DNA from: Gammaproteobacteria bacterium
GTDB lineage: Bacteria; Pseudomonadota; Gammaproteobacteria; Steroidobacterales; Steroidobacteraceae
Reading direction: 5' to 3'
Assembly: GCA_016707425.1 (NCBI GenBank)
Contig: JADJHU010000014.1
Span: 1-64,000 of the forward strand
DNA: 64,000 nt
Position 1 is the stretch's first letter, and every line of letters starts with the position of its first letter. The position numbers and the translations under genes are program-made. Positions 17,244 through 25,604 of this stretch are shown one piece after another. The notes beneath the pieces are model-generated. The model had not been told where the DNA came from. It was given only the letters and a program-made list of their open reading frames with translations, and made no database searches.

Positions 17244-19801
17244 CCGGGATTCTCCTGGCGGCGAGTCTGCGGTATCTGCTGCGTCATCCCGTGCAGCTCG
17301 CGCTCGCGCTCGCCGGCCTTGCGCTCGGCGTTGCGACGATCGTGGCAACGGACGTCGCAGCGGCGAGTGCGGGTCGGGCCTTTGCGCTGTCGATGGAGGC
17401 GGTGAACGGCGCGGCAACGCACCAGATCGTCGGTGGCCCCGCTGGACTCGACGAGGCGCTCTACGTGAGGCTGCGCACTCGCGAACTGCCGGCTGCCGTG
17501 GCGGAGCGTCCGGCCATGGCGCCGGTCGTCGAGGGCTATGTGCGCGTGGGCGGGCAGACACTGCAGCTGCTCGGTATCGATCCCTTCGCGGAGCCCGCCC
17601 TGAGGAGGCGTTCGGGCAGCGGCACTTCGCAGACACGTCGGGGTGACGTGGAGCGTCTGCAGCGGTGGCTGCTCGAACCGGGCGCGGTCACGATGAGTGC
17701 GCGTACGGCTTCGGGACTCGGGCTCGAGGCGGGCCGGCACTTCGTGCTCGAAGTGGGCGGGCACGCTGTCCGGGCGATGCTGCTCGACACGATCGACGGC
17801 GGGCCGGGTGGCATCGATACGCTGCTTCTCACGGATATCGCCCAGGCCCAGGAGTGGCTGGGGCTCATCGGACGGCTCTCGCGCATCGACCTGCGTGTCC
17901 CCGCGGCTGAGCGTGCCGCGCGGGCCCTGGAATGGCTGCGGGCGCAGCTGCCACCCGGTGCGGAGCTCCGCGAAACGCAGGGGTCCGACGCCCAGAACCG
18001 CGAGATGACGGCCGCCTTCACGACGAATCTCCAGGCGATGAGCCTGCTGGCACTGCTGGTCGGCGTATTTCTCATCTACGGCGCGGTGAGTTTTGCGGTC
18101 GTGCAGCGGCGGCGGACGATCGGCATCCTGCGGGCACTCGGGGTGACACGCACGGCCATCGTGTGGATGGTGCTCGCCGAGGCGGCAGCGCTGGGTCTCG
18201 TGGGCGTCGCGGCCGGGCTCGTGCTCGGCCAGACGCTTGCGCACGAGCTGGTGGCGCTCGTCTCGCGCACCATCAACGATCTGTACTTCGTCGTGACCGT
18301 CAACGCAACGGTGCTTCCGGCCGCGACGGTCGCAAAGGCGCTGGTCGCCGGGCTCGGCGCGGCAGTACTGGCGGCAGCGCTGCCTGCCTTCGAGGCCGCT
18401 GCGAGCGCTCCGCAGCTCGGCCTGCGCCGCACGAGCCTCGAGACTCGCGCGCGCGCACTGTCGAAGTGGCTGGCGGTCGCGGGCGGCGTGCTCATGCTCC
18501 TTGCGGGCCTGGTCGTGCTCGCGTCGGGGCGCAGCCTGCCCGCAGGCTTCCTGGCCCTCTTCCTGCTGCTGCTGGGCATCGCGGCTGTGGCGCCCGCGTG
18601 TCTGGAGGCGCTGGCGCGCGCGGTCGCACGCCTCGCGGCGCCCTGGAGTCTCACGATGCGTCTCGCCTGCGGTGACATCGCGGCGTCCCTGAGCCGCACC
18701 GGCGTCGCCGTTGCCGCACTCGCCATGGCCATTGCCGCCATGATCGGTGTGGCCGTGATGGTCGGGAGTTTCCGTGAGTCGCTGCGCACATGGCTCGAAG
18801 CGAGCCTGCGTGCGGATGTGTATGTCTCGGCGCCCGGACCGGGCTTCTCACGTCCGGAACGTCGCCTCGAGCCAGGGGTGATCGATCTCCTCGTGCACCG
18901 GCCCGAGGTCGTCGCATACAGCGCAAGCCGGCGCGTGAGCGTCGACTCTCCGGGTGCGGGCCCCGTGTCGCTCGAGGCCTGGCAGCTCACGGCTGCAGCC
19001 CGAACCGGTGTGCAGCTCGTCGCCGGGGATCCGGTGCGCCTGTGGCCCGCCTTTGCCCGCGGAGCGCTGATCGTCTCGGAGCCGCTTGCATGGCGGCTTG
19101 GGCTCTCGGTGGGCGACGGGCTCGTACTCCTGACGGCGGAGGGACCCCGCCGCTTCGAGGTCGCGGCGATCTCGCGCGAGTATGGCAACGATCGCGGCGC
19201 AGCCTATGTCGACCGCGAGGTCTATCGGCGGCTCTGGCACGATGAGGCGCTGACCTCGCTCGGCCTCTATCTGCACGGAGACGCCGCGGCTGAGGACGTC
19301 CTGCCGCGGCTGCGGGCCGCGGTGGCGGGCCACCAGTCGCTGCTCATGCGGTCGAACGCCCAGTTGCGCACGCTGTCACTCAGGATCTTCGAACGCACCT
19401 TCGTCATCACCCGCGTGCTCTACTGGCTCGCGGCGGGCGTGGCGGCGATCGGCCTCCTGAGTGCATTGCTTGCCTGGGAGCTCGAGCGTTCCCGCGAGCT
19501 CGCGATGCTGCGCGCACTCGGCATGACGCCGGCCGGTACGGGCCTGCTCGTGGAGCTGCAGACGGTTTTCATGGGGCTCGCGGCACTGCTCGCGGCGCTT
19601 CCGGCCGGATTGCTGACCGCCGTTGTGCTCATCGACGTCATCAACCGCCGCGCCTTCGGCTGGCAGATCGATTTCCATCTGCGTGCCGGGCAGATCGGCG
19701 AGGCGCTGACTGTGTCGCTCGCTGCTGCGCTCGCCGCCGGACTCTATCCGGCCTGGCGTGCTGCACATGCCCTGCTCGCCCGGGAAATGCGGGTGGAATG
19801 A
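17240..19801 (+). CDS. ABC transporter permease with two FtsX domains (AttFG-like)
   Basis: An 853-residue inner-membrane protein. There is a single membrane span at the N terminus (about 10-40), a periplasmic domain, an FtsX core around 260-390 (AVVQRRRTIGILRALGVTR), a further membrane block around 460-540, another periplasmic domain, and a second FtsX core around 720-850 (LERSRELAMLRALGMTPAG). The doubled layout supplies both halves of the permease. It is translationally coupled to the ATPase before it (GTGA) and the lipoprotein after it (ATGATGA). It probably extracts or exports a lipid or lipoprotein-like cargo; the cargo is unknown. Confidence 0.9.
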   Translation: MTGILLAASLRYLLRHPVQLALALAGLALGVATIVATDVAAASAGRAFALSMEAVNGAATHQIVGGPAGLDEALYVRLRTRELPAAVAERPAMAPVVEGYVRVGGQTLQLLGIDPFAEPALRRRSGSGTSQTRRGDVERLQRWLLEPGAVTMSARTASGLGLEAGRHFVLEVGGHAVRAMLLDTIDGGPGGIDTLLLTDIAQAQEWLGLIGRLSRIDLRVPAAERAARALEWLRAQLPPGAELRETQGSDAQNREMTAAFTTNLQAMSLLALLVGVFLIYGAVSFAVVQRRRTIGILRALGVTRTAIVWMVLAEAAALGLVGVAAGLVLGQTLAHELVALVSRTINDLYFVVTVNATVLPAATVAKALVAGLGAAVLAAALPAFEAAASAPQLGLRRTSLETRARALSKWLAVAGGVLMLLAGLVVLASGRSLPAGFLALFLLLLGIAAVAPACLEALARAVARLAAPWSLTMRLACGDIAASLSRTGVAVAALAMAIAAMIGVAVMVGSFRESLRTWLEASLRADVYVSAPGPGFSRPERRLEPGVIDLLVHRPEVVAYSASRRVSVDSPGAGPVSLEAWQLTAAARTGVQLVAGDPVRLWPAFARGALIVSEPLAWRLGLSVGDGLVLLTAEGPRRFEVAAISREYGNDRGAAYVDREVYRRLWHDEALTSLGLYLHGDAAAEDVLPRLRAAVAGHQSLLMRSNAQLRTLSLRIFERTFVITRVLYWLAAGVAAIGLLSALLAWELERSRELAMLRALGMTPAGTGLLVELQTVFMGLAALLAALPAGLLTAVVLIDVINRRAFGWQIDFHLRAGQIGEALTVSLAAALAAGLYPAWRAAHALLAREMRVE

Positions 19802-20976
19802 TGCGCGCGGGAACGGCATGGCTCGTGCTTGCGCTGCTGCTGACAGGCTGTGCACGGCAGGCGGACACCAGCGCGCCGGCGCCCGGGCCCGCGCAGGCTG
19901 CCACCGGGCGCCTCGGGCAGCTGCTCGCCGACCCCGGCGGCAGGGGCTTTGCGCGTGCGCTCGAGCCGCGTGAGCTCGTCTTCCCGCGCGATCACGGCCC
20001 TCACCATGAGTTCCGCCACGAATGGTGGTACTTCACGGGTCATCTCCGGGCCCCGGGCGGCGAGCGCTTCGGATTCGAGCTCACCTTCTTCCGCTTCGCG
20101 CTCGCTCCACCGGAATTCCCGGAGCCGGGCGGTGCAGTACGATCTGCGTGGCGCACGCGCGAGATCTACTCGGCACACTTCGCCATCACGGATCTCGGGC
20201 AGCGTGAGTTCCGCTTTGCCGAGTCCTACGCGCGCGGAGCACTCGGACTGGCGGGTGCACAAGTGTCGCCGCTGCGCGTGTGGGTCGACGACGCGTCACT
20301 CGAGACACGGGCCGATGGCCGGTGGCGGCTGCACGCACGCAGTCCCGACGATGAGCTGACGCTCGATCTCCAGGCGCGACAGCGCCCCGTGCTCAACGGG
20401 GATCGGGGATTCAGCCGCAAGTCGACTGCGACGGGTGCCGCAAGCTACTACTACTCGATGCCGCGTCTCGAGGCGCGCGGCCACCTTGTCCGGCGTCGCG
20501 AGGGCGCCGTGGCGAGCGAACGATTCGAGCTCGACGGACTCGTCTGGCTCGACCGCGAGTGGGGCAGTGGTGCGCTCGGCGCGGAACAGGCGGGCTGGGA
20601 CTGGTTCGCGTTGCAGCTCGACGATGGCAGCACGCTCATGTTCTATGCGCTGCGCCGGCGTGATGGCCGTCGTGATGCGTTCAGCGCGGGCACATGGGTC
20701 GATCGCGCAGGGCACAGCCGCTCGCTGGGAGGTGAAGATGTGCTCATCGAAGTGACCGATCACTGGGAGAGTCCGCGCGGTGGCCGCTACCCGGCGCGCT
20801 GGCGGCTCGCCGTGCCCGAGCTCGCGCTCGAGCTCGAGATTTCCCCGGAGCTCGCCGATCAGGAGCTGGAGACCACGCCGCGCTACTGGGAGGGAGCCGT
20901 CACCGTCAGGGGCAGCCACCGGGGTGCACGGACCGCAGGGCAGGGTTATGTGGAACTCGTGGGCTATGCACGCTGA
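19798..20976 (+). CDS. Lipocalin-like lipoprotein (AttH / carotenoid 1,2-hydratase-like)
   Basis: A 392-residue lipoprotein with lipobox LLTGC (cysteine near residue 18) and a two-lobed lipocalin-like fold. Landmarks are FRHEWWYFTGHLR near residue 75, FGFELTFFRF and, in the second lobe, DREWGSGALGAEQAGWDWFALQL. Structures of this family suggest binding of a hydrophobic ligand. CrtC hydratases belong to the same superfamily, but no carotenoid genes are nearby. As the last gene of the ABC operon it is likely the periplasmic or outer-membrane carrier for the exported compound. A second ATG at 19801 could also serve as the start. Confidence 0.88.
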   Translation: MMRAGTAWLVLALLLTGCARQADTSAPAPGPAQAATGRLGQLLADPGGRGFARALEPRELVFPRDHGPHHEFRHEWWYFTGHLRAPGGERFGFELTFFRFALAPPEFPEPGGAVRSAWRTREIYSAHFAITDLGQREFRFAESYARGALGLAGAQVSPLRVWVDDASLETRADGRWRLHARSPDDELTLDLQARQRPVLNGDRGFSRKSTATGAASYYYSMPRLEARGHLVRRREGAVASERFELDGLVWLDREWGSGALGAEQAGWDWFALQLDDGSTLMFYALRRRDGRRDAFSAGTWVDRAGHSRSLGGEDVLIEVTDHWESPRGGRYPARWRLAVPELALELEISPELADQELETTPRYWEGAVTVRGSHRGARTAGQGYVELVGYAR

Positions 20977-20982
20977 TCCCCG

Positions 20983-21894
20983 TCAGCTGACCGTCGAGCA
21001 GCGGATTGCCAGCGCCCAGGCCGCCACGATCGCACCAAGGGCGATGGTGCCGGCGAGCCACTGAGGGACGTGTCTGAGCGCCCGACGGATCCCGGGCCGG
21101 GCGGCCAGCGCCCCGCAGAGTGCACCGAGCGCGAAGCCCGCGGCGTGCGCGACGAGATCGGTCGTGTCGTCTGCGGCGCCCGTGCCGGCACCGAGGAAGC
21201 CGAGCAGGATCACGCCGGCGATCAGCGGCGCCAGACGACCCGGACGCCGCACGGGTCTGGGTCGCGTGCGGCGGTCGCTCCACTCGTACGCGGCCAGAAG
21301 GCCAAGGGCTGCGAAGACCGCTGTCGAGGCTCCGGCACTCCGGTGCTCTGCCGGGCCGAAGCAGGCTTCGAGCAGGTTTGCGCCGGCTGCGGCGATCAGG
21401 ATCAGTGCCCAGGCAATGCCCGGGCCGAGGCGCCGGCCGGCGAGCCAGCCGAGGAGACTGCCCGCCCCGAGATTGCCCATGAAGTGCGCAATATCGAGAT
21501 GCAGCGTGAGTGCCGTGAACACGCGCCACCATTCGCCGGACTGGACGCGTGCGCCGCTCAGATCGCCCAGCCAGAAGGCATCGAGCGGACCGAACCCCTG
21601 CCCGAGCGCGAGCGCCGCTCCGTAGAGCACGGCTGCGTAGATCGCCGCACCAAGCCAGGCATGGGGCTGCGCGGGGGGCGCGGGCGGCAAGGGGGGTCTG
21701 GGCCGGGACTCGAGCTCGTAGCGCTCGAGATGCCCGTGTGCCGCAGCGGCCGACGCTTCCTCGACGAATACCTGATAGAGCCCGCCATCACGTCCGATTG
21801 CACTCGGCACGCCGACGGCGATCAGCATGAAGGCGCGCTCGTCGCAGTCGGCGAGATGCCGCGACCGATAGACTTCGACCGCACTGGCAGGCAC
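20983..21894 (-). CDS. Rhomboid-family intramembrane serine protease with N-terminal cytoplasmic domain
   Basis: A 303-residue membrane protein cleaving transmembrane substrates. Six or seven membrane spans are visible. HLDIAHFMGNLGAG carries the family histidine/asparagine, GASTAVFAALG the catalytic serine (GAST rather than the usual GASG), and VAHAAGFALGALCG the catalytic histidine. The first ~75 residues form a soluble domain. The start is taken as the GTG at 21894, preceded by GAGGGAGGG. A longer frame would run into the upstream oxidoreductase gene, which ends 17 nt before. It is probably co-transcribed with that redox gene. Confidence 0.82.
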   Translation of the reverse strand: MPASAVEVYRSRHLADCDERAFMLIAVGVPSAIGRDGGLYQVFVEEASAAAAHGHLERYELESRPRPPLPPAPPAQPHAWLGAAIYAAVLYGAALALGQGFGPLDAFWLGDLSGARVQSGEWWRVFTALTLHLDIAHFMGNLGAGSLLGWLAGRRLGPGIAWALILIAAAGANLLEACFGPAEHRSAGASTAVFAALGLLAAYEWSDRRTRPRPVRRPGRLAPLIAGVILLGFLGAGTGAADDTTDLVAHAAGFALGALCGALAARPGIRRALRHVPQWLAGTIALGAIVAAWALAIRCSTVS

Positions 21895-21911
21895 CGGCGC
21901 CGCGCCCTCCC

Positions 21912-23218
21912 TCAGGCCGTCCCCCAGCGTGTCTCCACCGCGATTCCGATGCTCTGGAGAAAGCCGGTTGGCAGCACGCCGCCCGCGTTCACGATCACGG
22001 CGTCGTTGGGAATCACCAGTCTGGAGCCGCCGACTTCCAGCTCGACCTCCCGCTCCCGGATGCATGTGACCCGCGAGTTGAGTGCCACGCGCAGATGTCC
22101 GCCGAGCTGAGCCTCGGCGATGCGCGCCCGGTTACGCGCCTTCGCGCGCGCGAAGGTCTCGCCACGGTAGGACAGCACCACGCTTGGTGTCTTTGCTTCC
22201 GCCAGCGCAGCCGCTGCTTCGAGTGCACTGTCGCCGCCGCCGACCACTAGGATCTGCTGTCCCGCATATTGTTCGGGTTCGATCAGCCGATACACCACCT
22301 TCGGCAGGTCCTCGCCCGGGACCTCGAGGCGTCGCGGTGAACCTCGCCGGCCGGTCGCGAGCAGGACGGCGTTCGCGCGATACTCGGCCTTCGTGGTTGT
22401 GACTGCGATGAAGCCCTGTCGTGGCAGGATCGTCTCGACCCGCTCTCCATAGCGCATCGGCAAGGGCACGCGACGCTCGACGTCGCGCCAGAAGTCGAGC
22501 AGGTCCTCCTTGCGCGTGGCGCGCATGTGCATCGTACCGGCCAACGGCAGCTGTATAGGCTGTGTCATCACGATCTTGGCGCGGGGGTACTGGAACACAC
22601 AGCCACCAAGTGAGTCCTGCTCGAGGGTGACGAAGCGCATTTCGCGTTGCTTCGCGGTGAGGGAGGCGGCAAAGCCCGCGGGACCGGCCCCCACGATCAC
22701 CAGGTCGAGGAGTCCGTTGCTGCGGCGACGCCGTGCATGAATGGCGTCGACCGCCTCACAACCCTGCACGATGGCATTGCGGATGAGCCCCATGCCTCCG
22801 AGCTCGCCCGCGATGAATACGCCGGGGACGGTGCTTCGAATTGCGGCGAGACCACGGGGATGTCCACGCCGCGCCGTGCGCTGCCGAACACGAGCGTGAT
22901 TGCATCGACCGGACAGGCCGTCCTGCAGGCGCCGTGGCCGATGCAGTCGGTCGGGCTGACCAGCGCGGCACGTCCTTCGATGAGTCCAAGCACATGATGC
23001 TCGGGCTGCTCCGGACAGGCCTTGACGCACGCGCCGCAACCGATGCAAAGCGTGGGGTCGACCGCGGGGTGGAGTGAGGCCGGTTCCGTCAGGCCGCTCG
23101 CGCGGGCGTCGGAGAGCGCATGCGCACTCTTGCGCTCGAGCCGCGCGCGACGGCGTATGAAGGCTGTCACGATCAACAGGAAGGGCACGGCATATACGAG
23201 CCAGAGGAGGTCAGACAT
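21912..23218 (-). pseudogene. 4Fe-4S ferredoxin / thioredoxin-reductase-like flavoprotein fusion, interrupted by an apparent -1 frameshift
   Basis: The gene reads from 23218. A membrane anchor (residues 5-22) is followed by two 4Fe-4S motifs, CIGCGACVKACP and CIGHGACRTACP, the second with His at one cysteine position, as I recall is usual for this family. The frame then breaks after VVSPQFE near 22837. In the next frame the protein resumes STVPGVFIAGELGG and continues with an FAD motif VIVGAGPAGFAAS and an NAD(P) motif VVGGGDSALEAAAAL to 21912. One extra A in TTCGAAGC would restore a single protein of about 435 residues. It should move electrons between NAD(P)H, FAD and Fe-S at the inner membrane, and is divergent from the multiheme operon. 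Whether the break is real or a sequencing error cannot be told here. Confidence 0.85.
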
Positions 23219-23474
23219 GGCTCACACGTTATCGAAGGACGGATGCATACACTGTGACGGAGGATCTGTGTCCGATGTCTGCCTGCTACACGCGACCGCC
23301 CGCGGCCGGGGCGTCCGTGAAGCGCTTCACGGATGTCATGCGAATTGTGGCCCGGAGTGGCGGCAGCCGCATCTGTCGCAGTATCGAGACGGCTTGCATC
23401 GGCCAGTGGAGTAGAGACACTGTACTCGTCAGGCTCGCTGCACGTTCTTCAATAACCACACGAATGTCGGGCTC
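23219..23474. promoter_or_regulatory. Divergent promoter region of the redox cluster
   Basis: The 256-bp region separates the leftward 4Fe-4S oxidoreductase from the rightward multiheme operon and must carry both promoters. Base composition is less GC-rich than the genes. I could not assign convincing -35/-10 pairs. A perfect palindrome lies near its middle and is listed separately. No small open reading frame in it looks like a gene. Confidence 0.6.
23314..23333. promoter_or_regulatory. Perfect 20-bp palindrome, candidate operator
   Basis: TCCGTGAAGCGCTTCACGGA is an uninterrupted inverted repeat with 10-bp arms. It lies roughly mid-way between the two divergent genes, with no T-tract and no coding frame over it, so a dimeric repressor or activator site is more likely than a terminator. 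The regulator is not identifiable in the window. Confidence 0.55.
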
Positions 23475-24659
23475 ATGAATACCCAGGATTTCTTCTGGCT
23501 CCTTGCCGGTCTGATGCTCGGCGCGACCGTGGTGCTGCTGCCCGCGAAGCTGCTTCCCCGGGCATCCGGCGTGAGCTGGCGCGCCCGCATCGCCGTCCTG
23601 GGCGTGTGCCTGTTGCTGGTCGGCGTTGCAGTCGGCCTCTATCTGACCTGGGGTCGACCTGAGCTGATTGTCGCGCGACCTGCCGCCCGGCCGGCGACGG
23701 GTCCCGTGAGTCCGCTCGATGTTGCTGCGGAAAATCTCGCTGCACGTCTCTCGCAGCAGGGCGGCACCTCGGAGGAATGGATTCTGCTTGCGCAGACCTA
23801 TGAGCATCTCGGCCGTGGACCAGAGCCCGAGGCTGCGCGTTCGCAGCGAGTCCTTTCGCCCGGATCGCAGATTGCAACGCCCGCGGCTGCGGATGCCACG
23901 CTTGCCGCCGCCGAGGCGCTGCGCCGCAAGCGCGATTTTCCCGCTGCGGTTGCTGCCTTCGAGGACGTGATCGCCCGCGGTGGCATGACTGCGGATGGCT
24001 GGGCAGATTACGCTGACGCTCTCGCGTCGAGGGCCGGCGGCAGGCTCGCGGGCGCGCCGAGCCGGGCGATCGAACAGGCGCTGCGACTCGATCCGGCACA
24101 TCCGAAGGCACTGTGGCTCGCGGCGAGTCTCGCCATGGAGGAGCATCGCTACGCCAGGGCGCTCGAGCTCTGGGGCAGCCTGCGGAGGCTGGTGCCTGAC
24201 GACTCCGCGGATGCACCGGTCATCGAACGCAATATCGCGGAGGCGCGTGGGCTGGCCGCAGCGGGCGCCGGTGGTGAGCGTGCGGGTGCGACTCCGGTGA
24301 CCGCAAGCACGCCGGTGGTGATCGATGGTGTTGTGGAAATCGACCCCGTCCTTCTCACCGGTGTCGGGCGTGGCGCGGTGCTCTTTGTGTTTGCGAAATC
24401 CGCCGACTCCCCCGGTCCGCCGCTTGCCGTGTGGCGGACGACGCCCGCGCGCTGGCCGGTGGCCTTTCGCCTCGACGACTCCATGGCCATGCTGCCATCG
24501 CGGAAACTCTCCGATTTCCGTACGGTCGTGGTCGAGGCTCGCCTCTCGCGTTCGGGCCGTGCGGAGACGCAACCGGGCGACCTCTCGGGTCCGGGCGTAC
24601 GGCTTGAGACGGCGGCCCGGGCCCCGATCACACTGCACCTTGCCAGCAGGACGACATGA
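23475..24659 (+). CDS. TPR protein with CcmI/CycH-like C-terminal domain
   Basis: A 394-residue inner-membrane protein with two N-terminal membrane spans (about 8-25 and 37-58), TPR-like helices (about 75-265) and a C-terminal beta domain (about 285-390) strongly reminiscent of CcmI: VEIDPVLLTGVGRGAVLFVF, RLDDSMAM and QPGDL. CcmI holds apocytochrome c for the Ccm heme lyase. No other ccm genes are here. As the first gene of the multiheme operon it is probably a dedicated chaperone for loading about 41 hemes onto the two cytochromes downstream. It overlaps the next gene by 4 nt. Confidence 0.8.
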   Translation: MNTQDFFWLLAGLMLGATVVLLPAKLLPRASGVSWRARIAVLGVCLLLVGVAVGLYLTWGRPELIVARPAARPATGPVSPLDVAAENLAARLSQQGGTSEEWILLAQTYEHLGRGPEPEAARSQRVLSPGSQIATPAAADATLAAAEALRRKRDFPAAVAAFEDVIARGGMTADGWADYADALASRAGGRLAGAPSRAIEQALRLDPAHPKALWLAASLAMEEHRYARALELWGSLRRLVPDDSADAPVIERNIAEARGLAAAGAGGERAGATPVTASTPVVIDGVVEIDPVLLTGVGRGAVLFVFAKSADSPGPPLAVWRTTPARWPVAFRLDDSMAMLPSRKLSDFRTVVVEARLSRSGRAETQPGDLSGPGVRLETAARAPITLHLASRTT

Positions 24660-25585
24660 GCGTGCCGGCCGCTCGTCTGGGCGCACCTCCTGCGCGTTCC
24701 GAGCCTGGTCTCGTCCCGGCAGCGACGCCGGGCAGGCGGCCAGCGCGCCGGCGGCGCGCCGCATCGACGTGGCTATTCGCACTCGCCGTGCTTGTCGCGC
24801 TGGGCTTCGGCTATGACAGTCCGACAGAGCGCTACCTCACGCCGGAGAGTGGTGCCGGGTACGCGCTCGGCATCATCGGCGGCAGCCTCATGCTGCTCCT
24901 GCTGCTGTACCCGGCGCGCAAGCGTCTTCCGTGGCTCGGATTCATCGGCACGACCAGGCGCTGGTTTCAGGCGCACATGATCTTCGGCATCGTCGGACCG
25001 ATCTGCGTGCTCTACCACGCGAACTTCAGCCTGGGCGCGACGAACAGCAACGTCGCCCTGGCGTGCATGCTTGTAGTGGCGGGCAGCGGGCTCTTCGGCC
25101 GCTATTTCTACGCGCGCATCCATCACGGGCTCTATGGGCGCAAGGCGACGCTCGTGGAGCTCAACGAGCACGCCGAGCGACTGCGGCTTGTCACCCCGAC
25201 TGTCGCGTTTCTGCCGGAGCTCATGGCACGCCTGCAGATCGAGGAACGGCAGGTCCTCGCGGTGCGGTCCGATGTCCGCTCGGCCCTGATTGCACCGGCG
25301 CGTGCCGCCTGGCGCGTGTTCCGCGCCCGCCGCCGCCTGCGTCGCTACGTCCATGTGGCCCTCGGCACTGCTGCACGATCTTCGGGCACGGCGGCCGCGC
25401 AGCGCGTGCCGCTGAAGCGCACGACCTATGCCTATGTCGATACGCGGCTGGCCGCGGCGCAGCGCATCGCTGAGCTGCAGGGCTTCGAGCGGCTGTTTTC
25501 GCTCTGGCACGTGCTGCACCTACCGCTCTTCTTCATCATGCTGGTCGCCGGCGTCGTGCACGTCGTCGCCGTTCACGTGTACTGA
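24656..25585 (+). CDS. Putative cytochrome b-type / ferric-reductase-like inner-membrane protein
   Basis: A 309-residue protein with about five membrane spans and a soluble loop (about 165-280). Histidines occur inside predicted spans in pairs suitable for heme b: RRWFQAHMIFGIVGPICVLYH (two His 14 residues apart) and, in the last span, SLWHVLHLPLFF...VVHVVAVHVY. I do not recognise a named family. By position, between the CcmI-like gene and the multiheme cytochromes, it may pass electrons across the inner membrane. The arginine-rich N terminus (residues 26-36) fits a cytoplasmic tail. Its ATG overlaps the previous stop. Confidence 0.7.
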   Translation: MSVPAARLGAPPARSEPGLVPAATPGRRPARRRRAASTWLFALAVLVALGFGYDSPTERYLTPESGAGYALGIIGGSLMLLLLLYPARKRLPWLGFIGTTRRWFQAHMIFGIVGPICVLYHANFSLGATNSNVALACMLVVAGSGLFGRYFYARIHHGLYGRKATLVELNEHAERLRLVTPTVAFLPELMARLQIEERQVLAVRSDVRSALIAPARAAWRVFRARRRLRRYVHVALGTAARSSGTAAAQRVPLKRTTYAYVDTRLAAAQRIAELQGFERLFSLWHVLHLPLFFIMLVAGVVHVVAVHVY

Positions 25586-25604
25586 GCGGCCTCGCGAGCA
25601 CTGC

